DNA of 64,000 nt from Chromobacterium vaccinii (GCF_000971335.1 NZ_JZJL01000022.1:1-64000); one strand, 5' to 3'. Counted from the stretch's first letter, positions 1-12,185 are shown. Made by a program: numbers and translations. The notes: generated from the sequence alone by a model not told the origin.

Positions 1-62
1 AGCGCGCGGGCACCCGCCATGTTGCGGCCGGCGGTGGAAGTGCGGGAGCGGTATTGAGGCAT
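1..62 (-). CDS. ilvD: Dihydroxy-acid dehydratase, N-terminal end only
   Basis: Only the first 20 codons lie in the window; the gene continues beyond base 1. The minus strand starts with ATG at 62 and reads MPQYRSRTSTAGRNMAGARA, the conserved N-terminus of IlvD, the Fe-S dehydratase of branched-chain amino acid and pantothenate synthesis. An AAGGAAG ribosome site lies just upstream of the ATG. It is divergent from lgt. The family call rests on 20 residues, which are very characteristic. Confidence 0.8.
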   Translation of the reverse strand, partial: MPQYRSRTSTAGRNMAGARA

Positions 63-259
63 GATGCTTCCTTGATCTGTAAACAAAACCGGTCGCCGTT
101 CCGTCACGCCAGCAGGGTAAGCTGGCGGCGGTCGGTCCGCGGGTGCCGTGTGGACCGACCAGGGTGCCGCGACGCCGCGGGTAAGCGGCGCGACGGCGGG
201 GAACGCTTTCCGTATAATCTCGTCACATTTCTTTTACCGCAAACGCACATCACTGACAA

Positions 260-1111
260 ATGCTGATTCATCCTCAGTTCGATCCGGTGGCCATCCACCT
301 GGGCCCGCTGGCCGTTCATTGGTACGGCCTGATGTACCTGCTGGGCTTCGCCCTGTTCCTCACCATGGGCAAATACCGCCTGAAAAACGGCAACGACGTG
401 CTCACCGTGCCGCAGCTGGACGACATGCTGATGTACGGCGCGGTCGGCGTGGTGGTGGGCGGCCGCCTGGGCGAGGTGCTGTTCTACCAGCCTGGCTACT
501 ACTTCAGCCATCCGCTGGAAATCTTCATGGTGTGGAAAGGCGGCATGTCCTTCCACGGCGGCTTCCTCGGCGTGCTGATCGCGGTGGCGATCTACGGCCG
601 CAAGGTGGGCCGCGGCTTCTGGCAGCTGACCGACTTCGTCGCGCCGCTGGTGCCGCTGGGCCTGGCCGCCGGCCGCGTCGGCAACTTCATCAACGGCGAG
701 CTGTGGGGCCGCGTGGCCAGCCCGGACCTGCCGTGGGCGATGCTGTTCCCGCAGGCTCGGATGGAGGACATCGCCGAGGCCCAGCAATCGGCCGACCTGA
801 TGAACATGCTGATGCAGTACGGCGGCCTGCTGCGACACCCGTCGCAGCTGTACGAATTCGCGCTGGAGGGCATCGTGCTGTTCGGCGCGCTGTGGATCTA
901 CAGCGCCAAGCCGCGCGCCACCGGCAAGGTGTCGGCGCTGTTCCTGATCGGCTACGGCCTGGCCCGCTTCATCAGCGAATACTTCCGCAATCCGGACGCC
1001 GGCATCTTCGGCAAGTCCGACGTGATCAGCATGGGCCAGTGGCTGAGCCTGCCGATGATCGTGATCGGCATCGGGCTGCTGGTATTCTTCGGCCGGCGCA
1101 AACAGGGCTGA
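260..1111 (+). CDS. lgt: Prolipoprotein diacylglyceryl transferase
   Basis: Inner-membrane enzyme that moves a diacylglyceryl group from phosphatidylglycerol to the lipobox cysteine of prolipoproteins, the first step of lipoprotein maturation. The 283-residue length is usual. The N-terminus [20 protein letters not shown] is typical, and the Lgt signature [14 protein letters not shown] is present near residues 138-151. Several hydrophobic helices follow one another. The first ATG in frame (260) gives the expected N-terminus, although no strong ribosome site precedes it. It is divergent from ilvD and followed by a terminator. Confidence 0.95.
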   Translation: MLIHPQFDPVAIHLGPLAVHWYGLMYLLGFALFLTMGKYRLKNGNDVLTVPQLDDMLMYGAVGVVVGGRLGEVLFYQPGYYFSHPLEIFMVWKGGMSFHGGFLGVLIAVAIYGRKVGRGFWQLTDFVAPLVPLGLAAGRVGNFINGELWGRVASPDLPWAMLFPQARMEDIAEAQQSADLMNMLMQYGGLLRHPSQLYEFALEGIVLFGALWIYSAKPRATGKVSALFLIGYGLARFISEYFRNPDAGIFGKSDVISMGQWLSLPMIVIGIGLLVFFGRRKQG

Positions 1112-1127
1112 GCGTTTTGATGCGAAG

Positions 1128-1151
1128 GGCCGGGACATCCCGGCCTTTTTT
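1128..1151 (+). terminator. Intrinsic terminator after lgt
   Basis: A GGCCGGG / CCCGGCC stem with a 4-base loop is followed by a T6 run, 17 bases after the lgt stop. Confidence 0.8.
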
Positions 1152-1293
1152 GCTCCCGGCAAACGCGACACGCCAGCTTTATAACAAATTCCGGAATATA
1201 TAACTAATTTTTTATAATTTCTGGATATTAATTCATTCGGGTAAGATGGCGGCAATCAGCTTCACATCGGCAAACAACCCTACAAGGCTCGCC

Positions 1294-2097
1294 ATGAAAA
1301 AGACCATTGCCCTCGCACTCGCCGTTGCCCTGACTTCCACCGCCGCCCTGGCCGACCGCCTGGATGACATCAAGAAAGCCGGCGTGCTGCGCGTCGCCGC
1401 CTTCGACAGCAACCCGCCGTTCGGCTTCCTGGACGCCAAGACCCGCCAGATTTCCGGCCTGGACGTCGACGTGGCCCAGCATATCGCCAAGAAACTGGGC
1501 GTGAAGCTGCAACTGATCCCGACCAACCCGGCCAACCGCGTGCCGTTGCTGGTGTCCGGCAAGGCCGACATCGTCGCCGCCAACTTCACCGTCACCGACG
1601 AGCGCAAGAAGCAAGTGGACTTCAGCCTGCCCTACTTCGCCTCCGGCCAGCAGTTCATCGTCCGCAAGGGCGCGCTGCAGAAGCCGGAGCAGCTGGCCGG
1701 CCTGCGCGTAGGCGTGGACAAGGGCACCACCCAGGAAGTGTACCTGCGCGACAAGTACCCGAAGACCACCGTCGTCGCCTATGACGACACCCCGCTGGCC
1801 TTCACCGCGCTGCGCAACGGCAACGTCCAGGCCATCACCCAGGACGGCTCCAAGCTGGCCGCGCTGTTGGCCAACGCGCCGGACAAGGCCAAGTACGAAC
1901 TGGCGCCGTTCACGCTGACCCGCGAATTCCAGGCCATCGGCCTGCCCAAGGGCGAGGCGCGGCTGACCAAGGTGGTCAACGAGACGCTGCGCGAACTGGA
2001 AAAGAGCGGCGACGCGGCCAAGATCTACGACCATTGGTTCGGCCCCAAGACCAAGGCGCCGCTGCCGCGCGACTTCAAGATCGGCGACGCGGCCTGA
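1294..2097 (+). CDS. Amino-acid ABC transporter, periplasmic binding protein
   Basis: Predicted periplasmic solute receptor (SBP family 3) of a polar amino-acid importer. The mature chain begins after a clear signal peptide (MKKTIALALAVALTSTAALA). It then shows typical family features: LDDIKKAGVLRVA, a GLDVDVAQHIAKKLG segment, and a C-terminal region ending in YDHWFG. The ATG at 1294 is chosen over an upstream ATG at 1246 because it opens directly into the signal peptide. Two permease genes follow after a hairpin. No ATPase gene is adjacent. The ligand cannot be stated from sequence alone; glutamate/aspartate/glutamine-like is usual for this family. Confidence 0.85.
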   Translation: MKKTIALALAVALTSTAALADRLDDIKKAGVLRVAAFDSNPPFGFLDAKTRQISGLDVDVAQHIAKKLGVKLQLIPTNPANRVPLLVSGKADIVAANFTVTDERKKQVDFSLPYFASGQQFIVRKGALQKPEQLAGLRVGVDKGTTQEVYLRDKYPKTTVVAYDDTPLAFTALRNGNVQAITQDGSKLAALLANAPDKAKYELAPFTLTREFQAIGLPKGEARLTKVVNETLRELEKSGDAAKIYDHWFGPKTKAPLPRDFKIGDAA

Positions 2098-2120
2098 TCC
2101 CAGGCTCGTCCCGCCTCGCA

Positions 2121-2145
2121 ACCGCCGGTTCCCGCCGGCGGTTTT
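2121..2145 (+). terminator. Hairpin between binding protein and permeases
   Basis: ACCGCCGG / CCGGCGGT stem followed by TTTT. It lies inside the ABC cluster, so it may be a partial terminator that keeps the binding protein more abundant than the permeases. That role is an inference. Confidence 0.6.
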
Positions 2146-2177
2146 GCCGTTTCGACGTTCGGTAGAAAGACACACGC

Positions 2178-2918
2178 ATGACCCCACCCGCCTGGCTCGG
2201 CCACAACTGGCTGGAGCCGCACTATCTCGTCTGGCTGGGCAAGGGCGCGCTGCTGACCGGCTGGCTGTCGCTGCTGGTCATCGCCGCCGCCAGCCTGCTC
2301 GGCGTCGCGCTGACCGCGCTGCAGGACGGCGGCCCGCGGCCGCTGCGGCTGGCGACGCGGCTGTTCCTGGAGCTGCATCGCAACACGCCGCTGATGGTGC
2401 AGCTGCTGCTGTGGTATTTCGGCGTGTCCGGCCTGCTGCCGGACGAGGCGAAAATCTGGCTGAACACGCCGCGCGCGTTGGCGCTGCCCTTCGGTCTGGC
2501 CCTGCCGTGGCCGTCGTTCGAATTCCTGGCCGCCTTCACCGCGCTGACGCTGTACAGCGCCGCCTTCATCAGCGGCGAATTGCAGGCCGGGCTCAACGCG
2601 GTGCCCAAGGGCCAGCGGCTGGCGGCGCGCGCGCTGGGCATGAGCGGCTGGCAGGCGCTGGGCCTGGTGGTGCTGCCGCAAGCCTGGCAGCTGGTGAAGC
2701 GGCCCTTGGTCGGCCAGTACACCGCCATCGTCAAGAACACCTCGCTGACGATGGCCATCGGCCTGGCCGAGCTCTCTTACGCCTCGCGCCAGGTGGAGAC
2801 CGAAACCCTGCTGGCCTTCCAGTCCTTCGCCGCCGCCACCGCGCTGTATCTGATCCTGGTGCTGATCACCCAATTGCTGGCCCAGCGGCCGGAGCCTGAA
2901 TGGAGAACACTGCGATGA
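2178..2918 (+). CDS. Amino-acid ABC transporter permease 1
   Basis: Inner-membrane subunit of the HisM/GltJ type, 246 residues. It contains the characteristic LELHRNTPLMVQLLLWYF segment near the first loop. The EAA-like cytoplasmic loop, which contacts the ATPase, reads LNAVPKGQRLAARALGMSGW (near residues 139-158). Multiple hydrophobic helices are evident. The gene overlaps the next permease by the ATGA junction at 2915-2918, so the two are translationally coupled and probably form a heterodimer. Confidence 0.88.
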   Translation: MTPPAWLGHNWLEPHYLVWLGKGALLTGWLSLLVIAAASLLGVALTALQDGGPRPLRLATRLFLELHRNTPLMVQLLLWYFGVSGLLPDEAKIWLNTPRALALPFGLALPWPSFEFLAAFTALTLYSAAFISGELQAGLNAVPKGQRLAARALGMSGWQALGLVVLPQAWQLVKRPLVGQYTAIVKNTSLTMAIGLAELSYASRQVETETLLAFQSFAAATALYLILVLITQLLAQRPEPEWRTLR

Positions 2919-3607
2919 TCCCGCCGGTGATACAGGACAATCTCGACTACCTGCTGTGGGGCAACCTGTCCGGCGGCGAACCGGGCGGCCTGCTGCTGAC
3001 TGCGGCGCTGAGCCTGGCCGCGGCATTGCTGGCCAGCGGGCTGGGGCTGATGCTGGGCATCGCGCAGCTGATGGGCGGGCCGGCGCTGCGGCGCGCGCTG
3101 GCCGCCGCCACCGCGGTGCTGCGCGCGATCCCGGTGCTGATGCTGATCTTCTGGTGCTATTTCCTGCTGCCGCTGCTGTTCGGCATAGACGTTCCCGGCC
3201 TGCTGACGGTGATCCTGGCGCTGGCGCTGATCCACTCGGCCTATCTGGGCCAGGCGGTGCTGGCCGGCCTGACGGCGGTGGGCCGCGGCCAATGGCACGC
3301 CGGACTGGCGCTAGGCTTCTCCCGCTGGCAGACGCTGCGCTGGCTGATCCTGCCGCAGGCGCTGCGCATCATGCTGCCCTCCTTCGTCAACCAGTGGGTG
3401 TCGCTGCTGAAGGACAGCTCGCTGGCCTACATCGTCGGCGTCGCCGAGTTCACCTTCGTCGCCACCCAGGTCAACAACCGCGAGCAGGTTTATCCGCTGG
3501 AGATATTCAGCGCCATCGCCGTCGGTTACCTGCTGTTGTGCGGCCTGCTGCAGTTGCTGGGGCATTGGGGCGCGCGGCGCTGGCGGCAGCCGCTGGCGCA
3601 GCCGTAG
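2915..3607 (+). CDS. Amino-acid ABC transporter permease 2
   Basis: Second HisM-type permease, 230 residues, partner of the upstream gene. The loop LTAVGRGQWHAGLALGFSRW is the EAA-like ATPase contact, followed by LPQALRIMLPSFVNQWVSLLKDSSL, a family hallmark. I chose the ATG at 2915 because it overlaps the upstream stop (ATGA) and has a GGAG site 9 bases before it. An in-frame ATG at 2900 would add five residues. No ATP-binding subunit follows; chrA is next, so the ATPase must be supplied from elsewhere in the genome. Confidence 0.87.
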   Translation: MIPPVIQDNLDYLLWGNLSGGEPGGLLLTAALSLAAALLASGLGLMLGIAQLMGGPALRRALAAATAVLRAIPVLMLIFWCYFLLPLLFGIDVPGLLTVILALALIHSAYLGQAVLAGLTAVGRGQWHAGLALGFSRWQTLRWLILPQALRIMLPSFVNQWVSLLKDSSLAYIVGVAEFTFVATQVNNREQVYPLEIFSAIAVGYLLLCGLLQLLGHWGARRWRQPLAQP

Positions 3608-3667
3608 CGCTTCAAGGCGGCGGCGTTTTCCGCTAAGGTGGCGCTGTTTCCCCACCCCTTTCATGCC

Positions 3668-4861
3668 ATGCATCCACCACATGCGGCGAATGACCGCGGC
3701 TTCTGGCGCATCCTGCTGGTTTTCCTGAAGCTGGGCCTGACTTCGTTCGGCGGCCCGGTCGCCCATCTCGGTTATTTCCGCGCCGAATTCGTCGAGCGCC
3801 GCCGCTGGCTGCCGGAGCGCGACTACGCCGACCTGGTGGCGCTGTGCCAGTTTCTGCCGGGACCTGCCAGCAGCCAGGTCGGCATGGCGCTGGGCCTGTC
3901 GCGCGGCGGCCTGGCCGGCGCGCTGGCCGCCTGGCTGGGCTTCACGCTGCCGTCGGCGCTGCTGATGCTGCTGCTGGCGCTGGGCCTGTCGCATCACGCG
4001 CAGGCCGTTCCGCCCGGCGTCTTGCATGGACTGAAGCTGGCCGCGGTGGCGGTGGTGGCGCAGGCGGTATGGAGCATGGCTCGCCAATTGTGCCCGGACC
4101 CGCCGCGGCTGACGCTGATGGCCATCGCCTGCTGCCTGGCCTTGCTGATCGCCGCGCCCTGGCTGCCGCTGGCCGTCATCGCGCTGGCCGGCGCGGCCGG
4201 ACGCCTGTGGCTGGCCGCTACCGCTCCGGGCGTTTCCATTGCCGACGACGCTACGACGCCCAGCCGCCGCCGCGGCGCGATCTGGCTGGCGCTGTTCTTC
4301 GCGCTGCTGGCAGGCCTGCCGCTGCTGGCCGCGGCCTGGCCCGGCTACCGGCTGGAGCTGTTCGACGCTTTCTACCGCAGCGGCGCGCTGGTGTTCGGCG
4401 GCGGCCACGTGGTGTTGCCGCTGCTGGAAACCGCGGCCGTCGCCAGCGGCTGGGTGCCCAGGGACGCCTTCCTGGCCGGCTACGGCGCGGCGCAGGCGCT
4501 GCCGGGCCCCTTGTTCGCCTTCGCCGCGTTTCTGGGCGCGGCCGGCGACGGCAGTTGGCAAAGCGGCGCGCTGGCGCTGGTCGCCATCTTCCTGCCCGGC
4601 TTCCTGCTGCTGGCGGGCGCTCTGCCGTTCTGGCGCCGGCTGCGCGCCGCGCCCGCCGCCCAATCTGCGCTGGCCGGCGTCAACGCGGCGGTGGTGGGCC
4701 TGCTGCTGGCCGCGCTGTACCACCCGGCCTGGAGCAGCGCGGTGCGCGCGCCGGCCGATTTCGCCGCCGCTCTGCTGGCTCTGCTGGCGCTGGCCGCATG
4801 GAAGCTTCCTCCCTGGCTGGTGGTGGGCCTGTGCGCGGCGACCGGATGGCTGATGCTGTAA
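3668..4861 (+). CDS. chrA: Chromate transporter ChrA (two-domain)
   Basis: Inner-membrane exporter of the CHR family, which expels chromate. At 397 residues it has the length of the fused two-domain form. The N-terminal half carries FGGPVAHLGYF and FCQ/LCQFLPGPASSQVGMALG motifs. The C-terminal half repeats the pattern with FGGGHVVLPLL and ALPGPLFAFAAFLG. Proline-rich PGP motifs occur in both halves. An upstream in-frame GTG at 3638 is possible, but the ATG at 3668 leads directly into the conserved region. It follows the ABC permeases by 60 bases and may be read with them, though a functional link is not evident. Confidence 0.9.
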   Translation: MHPPHAANDRGFWRILLVFLKLGLTSFGGPVAHLGYFRAEFVERRRWLPERDYADLVALCQFLPGPASSQVGMALGLSRGGLAGALAAWLGFTLPSALLMLLLALGLSHHAQAVPPGVLHGLKLAAVAVVAQAVWSMARQLCPDPPRLTLMAIACCLALLIAAPWLPLAVIALAGAAGRLWLAATAPGVSIADDATTPSRRRGAIWLALFFALLAGLPLLAAAWPGYRLELFDAFYRSGALVFGGGHVVLPLLETAAVASGWVPRDAFLAGYGAAQALPGPLFAFAAFLGAAGDGSWQSGALALVAIFLPGFLLLAGALPFWRRLRAAPAAQSALAGVNAAVVGLLLAALYHPAWSSAVRAPADFAAALLALLALAAWKLPPWLVVGLCAATGWLML

Positions 4862-4965
4862 GCGCCGCGAACCAAACTTCGCAGAGAACCTGAACACAGG
4901 CAGTGTCGGTCATACGACAAGGAGGCGCAGCTCAGGATCAGAAGTTTTGTTAGCGGGTCTAAATG

Positions 4966-4989
4966 GAAAAGCCCGCCTGAAGGCGGGCT
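4966..4989 (-). terminator. Intrinsic terminator of the S9 peptidase gene
   Basis: AGCCCGCCT / AGGCGGGCT stem with a two-base spacer. On the minus strand it is followed by TTTTCCATTT. Confidence 0.75.
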
Positions 4990-5012
4990 GAGATGACTGG
5001 CGTGGTAGCCGA

Positions 5013-6878
5013 TCAGTCCAGATATTTCTTGAAGAACTGCTCCATCGCGCCATAGGCGGCGAAGCGGTTTTCCTCGTTGTGGAAGCCGTGGCCTTCGTTG
5101 TCCTTGACGATGTACTCGACGTCCACGCCGCGCTTCTTCAACGCGTCGACGATCTGGTTGGACTCGTTGATGTTGACGCGCGGGTCTTTGGCGCCCTGCA
5201 GCACCAAGAGCGGCGACTGGATGCGGTCGACGTGGAACACCGGCGAGCGCTCCCGCAGCAGTTCCTTGTCCTTCTCCGGATTGCCCACCATATCGTACAT
5301 CGAATCCAGGAACGGCTTCCAGTACGGCGGAATGGTGGTCATGAAGGTGAACAGGTTGGACACGCCGACGTAATCCACCGCGCAGCGGTACAGTTCCGGC
5401 GTCTTGGTGATGCCGGACAAGGTGGCGTAGCCGCCGTAGCTGCCGCCGTAGATGCACACCTTCTTCGGATCGGCCACGCCTTGCTTGACCAGCCAGTCTA
5501 CGCCGTCGGTGACGTCGTCCTGCATCTTGCCGCCCCACTCCTTGAACGAGGCTTCCCAGAACTGGCGGCCATAGCCGGTGGAGCCGCGGAAGTTCATCTG
5601 CAGCACCGCCCAGCCGCGGTTGGCAAAGAACTGCACTTCCGGATTGAAGCGCCAGCTGTCTCGAGCCCATGGGCCGCCATGCGGATTGACGATCACCGGC
5701 AGGCCCTTGGCGTCTTCCTTGCCCTTTGGCAGCGTCAGATAGCCGTTGATGGTCAGGCCGTCTCGGCTCTGGTACTGGATGGGTTTCATGGCGGCCATCT
5801 TGTCGGCCGGCAGCCATGGCGTGATCTCGGCCAGCAACGTCAGCCTGTCGCTCTTCTTGTCGTACAGATAGCGCTTGCCCTGGGTCTTGTCGTTCCAGGC
5901 CGCCACCACGAAGCGGTCTTCGTTGCGGTTGCCGGAGGTGATGTCCACCTGATAGCCCGGGAAGTGGGACTGCAGCTTGGCGTACAGCTCGCGCGATTGC
6001 GGATCGAAGCACTCGCGGCCCGGCTTGTCGGTTTCGAAACCGGCGCAGGTGATGACCTTGCGCTTGTGCGAGTAGTTGAGGCCGTCCACGTCCACATCAT
6101 TGCGAGCGTAGATTTCCTTGATCTCCTTATTGGTCTTCGGGTCGTACTCGACGATGGCGGTCTTGTCGCGGCCCAGGTTGCTGGCGGCGTAGAAACGCTG
6201 GTTGTCGAAGGTGAAGAACAGCGGCGAGAAGCTCTCGCGGAAGGTGGTGGAAAGCAGCTTGCGGAACTTGCCGCCCGGCTGGTCGCGGTACAGCACGGTA
6301 TTGTTGACGCCGTCGGTCTCGATGGCGATGCGGATATTGCCCTTGTGATCGCTTTCCCAACTGGTGACCTTGCCCGGGTTTTCCGCCTCCAGCGTCAGCT
6401 TGCCGGTTTGCAGATCGATGCGATAGACGTCGAAGATTTCCGGGTTGCGCTTGTTCAAGCTGATCAGCAGCTGCCTGTCGTTGTCGACCAGGCCGTCGAC
6501 GATCTCGGCGCGCACGCCGGGAAACGGCGTCAGATCGCGGGTCTTGCCGCTTTTCAGGTCCACGCTGTACAGGTGGAAATTCTCGTCGCCGGCATTGTCC
6601 TTGACGTAGACCAGCCTGTCGTTGCCCTTCCAGAAATAGCCGGACAGGTCGCGGTCCTTGATCGCGGTGACGCGCTTGTCAGGCTGGCCTGGCCGACGCA
6701 CCACGATGTTGCGGCGCGACTCCCACGGCGACAGGAAGGCCACGCTCTTGCCGTCCGGCGATACCGTGAAGTTGCTTTGCTCGGGATTGCGGAAAAAGTC
6801 GCGCAGCGGGATGTCCGCCGCCAGCGCGGAGCCGGACAATAGCGACGCCAGCAGCACAGTCAGAGTTTTCGTTTTCAA
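5013..6878 (-). CDS. S9 family peptidase (prolyl oligopeptidase-like), secreted
   Basis: 621-residue serine peptidase of the prolyl oligopeptidase/acylaminoacyl peptidase family. A signal peptide occupies residues 1-21 (ending SALAAD), so it is probably periplasmic. A beta-propeller-like region with [14 protein letters not shown] and [13 protein letters not shown] blades fills roughly residues 35-360. The alpha/beta-hydrolase domain follows: GGPWARD near 401, [12 protein letters not shown] with the nucleophile Ser480, QGAKDPRV with Asp565, and EGHGF with His597. All catalytic residues are present. It is monocistronic and divergent from the M14 peptidase gene. Exact substrate is unknown. Confidence 0.9.
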   Translation of the reverse strand: MKTKTLTVLLASLLSGSALAADIPLRDFFRNPEQSNFTVSPDGKSVAFLSPWESRRNIVVRRPGQPDKRVTAIKDRDLSGYFWKGNDRLVYVKDNAGDENFHLYSVDLKSGKTRDLTPFPGVRAEIVDGLVDNDRQLLISLNKRNPEIFDVYRIDLQTGKLTLEAENPGKVTSWESDHKGNIRIAIETDGVNNTVLYRDQPGGKFRKLLSTTFRESFSPLFFTFDNQRFYAASNLGRDKTAIVEYDPKTNKEIKEIYARNDVDVDGLNYSHKRKVITCAGFETDKPGRECFDPQSRELYAKLQSHFPGYQVDITSGNRNEDRFVVAAWNDKTQGKRYLYDKKSDRLTLLAEITPWLPADKMAAMKPIQYQSRDGLTINGYLTLPKGKEDAKGLPVIVNPHGGPWARDSWRFNPEVQFFANRGWAVLQMNFRGSTGYGRQFWEASFKEWGGKMQDDVTDGVDWLVKQGVADPKKVCIYGGSYGGYATLSGITKTPELYRCAVDYVGVSNLFTFMTTIPPYWKPFLDSMYDMVGNPEKDKELLRERSPVFHVDRIQSPLLVLQGAKDPRVNINESNQIVDALKKRGVDVEYIVKDNEGHGFHNEENRFAAYGAMEQFFKKYLD

Positions 6879-7152
6879 CGCGGTTTCTTTCTTGGTGAGG
6901 ACGTGGAATCCGGCCAGCGCTGCGGCCCGGTGCCAAGCGCGGCATGCGCGCGGAAAATGATGTTACCGCCAGGCCATCTCGGCATCAATATGCGAATTGA
7001 ATTTATATTAACTAAAACTTTCACAACAAAAACCACAGATAAAAAGCAGGAAAAACCCCGTGTTTGACAGCCATCAAGCAGGATGAATCAGGCAATCAGA
7101 AAGCAGCGGCACAAGGCGTAAGCTGGCGCGATCCTCACTCCCGGAGCATACG

Positions 7153-9048
7153 ATGAGCCGCCTCCTCCCTTCGCTGACATTTCTCGCCGCCGCGCTGGCC
7201 AGCCTGCCCGCAGCCGCCTCGCCCGCCGCGCCGGACTACGTCGATCCCGGCCAGTTTCTCCAGTCCGCCGGCCAGCGCGTGCTGCCGCCGGACATCCCCT
7301 GGAGCGGCAAGAGCCAGCGGTTCGCCGTCGCCAAGGACGATCCGTGGTCCACGCCGCTGGAAGCGTCCGGCTTCGCCCACACGCCGCCCTACCCGGAGAC
7401 GCTGGCCTATCTGCAAAGGCTGGCGGCGGCGAAACCGGACCTGATCCAGTTGACCGCGCTGGAGGAAAAAACCGGCGAAGGCCGGCCATTCATGATGGCG
7501 GTGGTCTCCAGCAGCGCCGACAAGTCGGCCGCCGGGCTCAAGGCTTCCGGCAAGCCGACTGTCTACATCGAGGCCGGCATCCACCCAGGCGAGGCCAACG
7601 GCAAGGATGCCGGCCTGATGCTGCTGCGCGACCTGACCGTGGGCGGCGCCCAGCGCGCCTTGCTGGACAAGGTGAACATCCTGTTCGTTCCCACCGTCAA
7701 CATCGACGGCGACGTGCGCTACGGCAAATACGGCCGCATCAACCAGAACGGCCCCGACGAGACCGGCTGGCGCGTCAACAGCCGCAACCTCAACCTGAAC
7801 CGCGACTTCGCCAAGCTGGACAGCCCGGAAATCCGCAACGTGGCGCGCGCGCTCGGCCAATACCAGCCGGACTTCTTCATCGACACCCACAGCACCGACG
7901 GCGTCAACTACCGGTACGACGTCACTTACTGCAACAACGGCCAGGGCTGGTCGCCGGCATCCAGCCGCTGGATGGACCAGGTGATGACGCCCTATGTCTA
8001 CCGCGAGCTGCGCGCCTACGGCCACGAGCCCAATGTTTGCATCTCGATGAACGACAACGAGGACATCAGCAAGGGCTACTACCCCTACTACAGCGATCTG
8101 GCGCGCTTCTCCAACCAGTACGCCGACGTGCGCGGCATCCCCGCCATCCTGGTGGAACTGCACGCGCTCAAGCCGTACCGGCAGCAGGTGCTGGGCAATT
8201 ACGCGCTGTACAAAGCCATCCTGGAAAGCGTGGCCGCCAACAAGGACAGCCTGCGCGCCGCCATCGCCCAGGACCGCGCGGCGCGCCCCAAGAACGTGAC
8301 GCTGACCTGGAAAGCGGCCGATGGTCAGCCGCAGATGGTGGACTTCAAGGGCGTGAAATTCGACAAGGCGCAATCGCCGGTCACCGGCGACAAGATCGTG
8401 CGCTGGAGCAACCAGCCGCAGAACTACAAGATCCCGATCACGCCGCAGTCCGAGCCCGACCTGGTCGTCGCGCGGCCCAAGGCCTACGTGGTGCCGGCGC
8501 AATGGCGGGAAGTGATAGAGCGGCTGAAGACGCATGGCATCGCGATGAGCACGCTGGAGCAGCCGACCACGCTCGACGTCACCGCCTACCGGCTGGACGA
8601 GGTCAAGCTGGGCACGCCGTTCGAACCGGACCGCGAGTCGGCCGACAAGATCCCCGGCTACGAAGGCCGGCTGCTGATCAGCGGCAAGCCGGTGGCGATG
8701 CCGCGCAAGGTCACTTATCCGGCCGGCTCTGTCGTCATCGATCCCGATCAGCCGCTGGGCGCGCTGGCCATGGTGCTGCTGGAGCCATCCAGTCCGGACT
8801 CCTTCCTCAGCTGGGGCTTCTTCAACGCCAACCTGACCTCGGCGGAAGCGCCGGAAGCCTATGTGATGGAGCCGATGGCGCGCCGCATGCTGGCCGAAAG
8901 CCCCGCGCTGCGCCAAGCCTTCGCCGCCAGGCTCAAGGCCGACCCCAAATTCGCCAAGGACCGCAACGCCCGGCTCAACTGGTTCTACGAGCGCACGCCG
9001 TTCGCCGACAGCAACCGCTACCTCTACCCGGTGGGCATCATCCGCTGA
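7153..9048 (+). CDS. M14 family zinc carboxypeptidase, secreted
   Basis: 631-residue metallopeptidase with a signal peptide (MSRLLPSLTFLAAALASLPAAAS). The zinc-binding HxxE is in AGIHPGEANGKD (His144, Glu147). The third zinc ligand is in FFIDTHSTDG. The likely catalytic glutamate is in AILVELHALKPY. The NRDFAKLDSPE segment supplies the substrate-binding Asn-Arg pair. A long C-terminal extension (after about residue 390) of unknown role follows, as in large bacterial M14 proteins. Next to the divergent S9 peptidase, it suggests a periplasmic or extracellular peptide-degrading capacity. Confidence 0.88.
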   Translation: MSRLLPSLTFLAAALASLPAAASPAAPDYVDPGQFLQSAGQRVLPPDIPWSGKSQRFAVAKDDPWSTPLEASGFAHTPPYPETLAYLQRLAAAKPDLIQLTALEEKTGEGRPFMMAVVSSSADKSAAGLKASGKPTVYIEAGIHPGEANGKDAGLMLLRDLTVGGAQRALLDKVNILFVPTVNIDGDVRYGKYGRINQNGPDETGWRVNSRNLNLNRDFAKLDSPEIRNVARALGQYQPDFFIDTHSTDGVNYRYDVTYCNNGQGWSPASSRWMDQVMTPYVYRELRAYGHEPNVCISMNDNEDISKGYYPYYSDLARFSNQYADVRGIPAILVELHALKPYRQQVLGNYALYKAILESVAANKDSLRAAIAQDRAARPKNVTLTWKAADGQPQMVDFKGVKFDKAQSPVTGDKIVRWSNQPQNYKIPITPQSEPDLVVARPKAYVVPAQWREVIERLKTHGIAMSTLEQPTTLDVTAYRLDEVKLGTPFEPDRESADKIPGYEGRLLISGKPVAMPRKVTYPAGSVVIDPDQPLGALAMVLLEPSSPDSFLSWGFFNANLTSAEAPEAYVMEPMARRMLAESPALRQAFAARLKADPKFAKDRNARLNWFYERTPFADSNRYLYPVGIIR

Positions 9049-9159
9049 GCACGCTCCGGCCGCCCGCCACGGCGGCCGGGTCTACAATGCAGGTGTCGGC
9101 GAACGGCATGCCCGCCGACGGCGCGACTCAACCGTGATCCGTCTCCAGGAGGCCCCGCG

Positions 9160-9477
9160 ATGCAAGGCTACCAACTGTCGTTCTTCACCCAGCAGGGACA
9201 CCGCCATCACGGCGTGCCGCTAGCGGAATGGATCTTGCAGGAAGCCCGCAGGCTGGGCATAGGCGGCGCCACGCTGTTCGCCGCCAGCGAGGGTTTCGGC
9301 GGCGACCGCCGCATCCACGCCGCCCGCTTCTTCGAATTGGCCGACCAGCCTGAGGAAGTGACGATGGCGCTCAGCGCGCAGGAGGCCGAGCAATTGCTGG
9401 ACCGGCTGCGCGGCGAGGGCGTCAAGGTGTTCTACGTGAAGACGCCGGTGGAATACGGCATGCTGGGAGAGAAGTAA
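9160..9477 (+). CDS. DUF190 family protein
   Basis: 105-residue protein matching the DUF190 pattern: a short N-terminal strand with a His-rich HRHHGVPLAEWIL segment, then LGIGGATLFAASEGFGGDRRIH and a C-terminal VFYVKTPVEYG. Members resemble PII-like ferredoxin-fold proteins and are often near ion transporters. No signal peptide. An AGGAGG ribosome site precedes the ATG. Its function is not established. It converges with the copper chaperone gene. Confidence 0.8.
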   Translation: MQGYQLSFFTQQGHRHHGVPLAEWILQEARRLGIGGATLFAASEGFGGDRRIHAARFFELADQPEEVTMALSAQEAEQLLDRLRGEGVKVFYVKTPVEYGMLGEK

Positions 9478-9556
9478 GGCCGACATTCGGCTCAGGGCGG
9501 CCGAGAATGGCGAAGACCGCCCCCCAGGCCTGGCGGAGCGGTCTCGACGCGGAAAA

Positions 9557-9766
9557 TCAGAACGTCACATCGAAGCCGGCATCGGCCACCGCCGCCGCCA
9601 ACTCCTCCGGCGACACCGTCGCGGCGTCGTAAGCCACGCGCGCCTGCTTGTCCTCCAGACTTACCTGGGCGTCGCTGACGCCGGCCATGCCGCTCAGCAA
9701 ACCGGTCACGCTCTTCACGCAGCCGCCGCAGGTCATGCCGTCTATGTTCAAAATCAGTTCTGCCAT
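9557..9766 (-). CDS. Copper chaperone, single HMA domain (CopZ-like)
   Basis: 69-residue protein with the heavy-metal-associated fold. The metal-binding motif is GMTCGGC near residues 9-15, followed by VKSVTGLLSGMAGV. It probably carries Cu(I) to the CopA ATPase, whose gene lies 36 bases upstream in the same direction. The ATG at 9766 is chosen because GGAG lies six bases before it; an in-frame ATG at 9799 would add an unlikely tail. GGC replaces the more common AAC/SSC in the CxxC loop. Confidence 0.85.
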   Translation of the reverse strand: MAELILNIDGMTCGGCVKSVTGLLSGMAGVSDAQVSLEDKQARVAYDAATVSPEELAAAVADAGFDVTF

Positions 9767-9802
9767 GTTCATCTCCATCGTGGTAAGGGTTGATTGCAAG
9801 CC

Positions 9803-12148
<2,346 letters not shown>

Positions 12149-12168
12149 CGCATCCTCCTGCCCTCTTT

Positions 12169-12185
12169 ATACCCCCACGGGGTAT
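12169..12185. promoter_or_regulatory. Operator-like palindrome upstream of copA
   Basis: ATACCCC-CAC-GGGGTAT, a perfect 7-base inverted repeat with a 3-base spacer, about 20 bases before the copA ATG. G-tract repeats flanked by TA/AT resemble CsoR/RcnR-family operators. No regulator gene is adjacent, so the binding protein is unknown. A MerR-type CueR site would look different. Confidence 0.5.

Noticed and set aside
5079-6842. 587-codon plus-strand frame opposite the S9 peptidase
   Set aside because: The peptidase has a full catalytic triad and signal peptide; the opposite frame has no motif.
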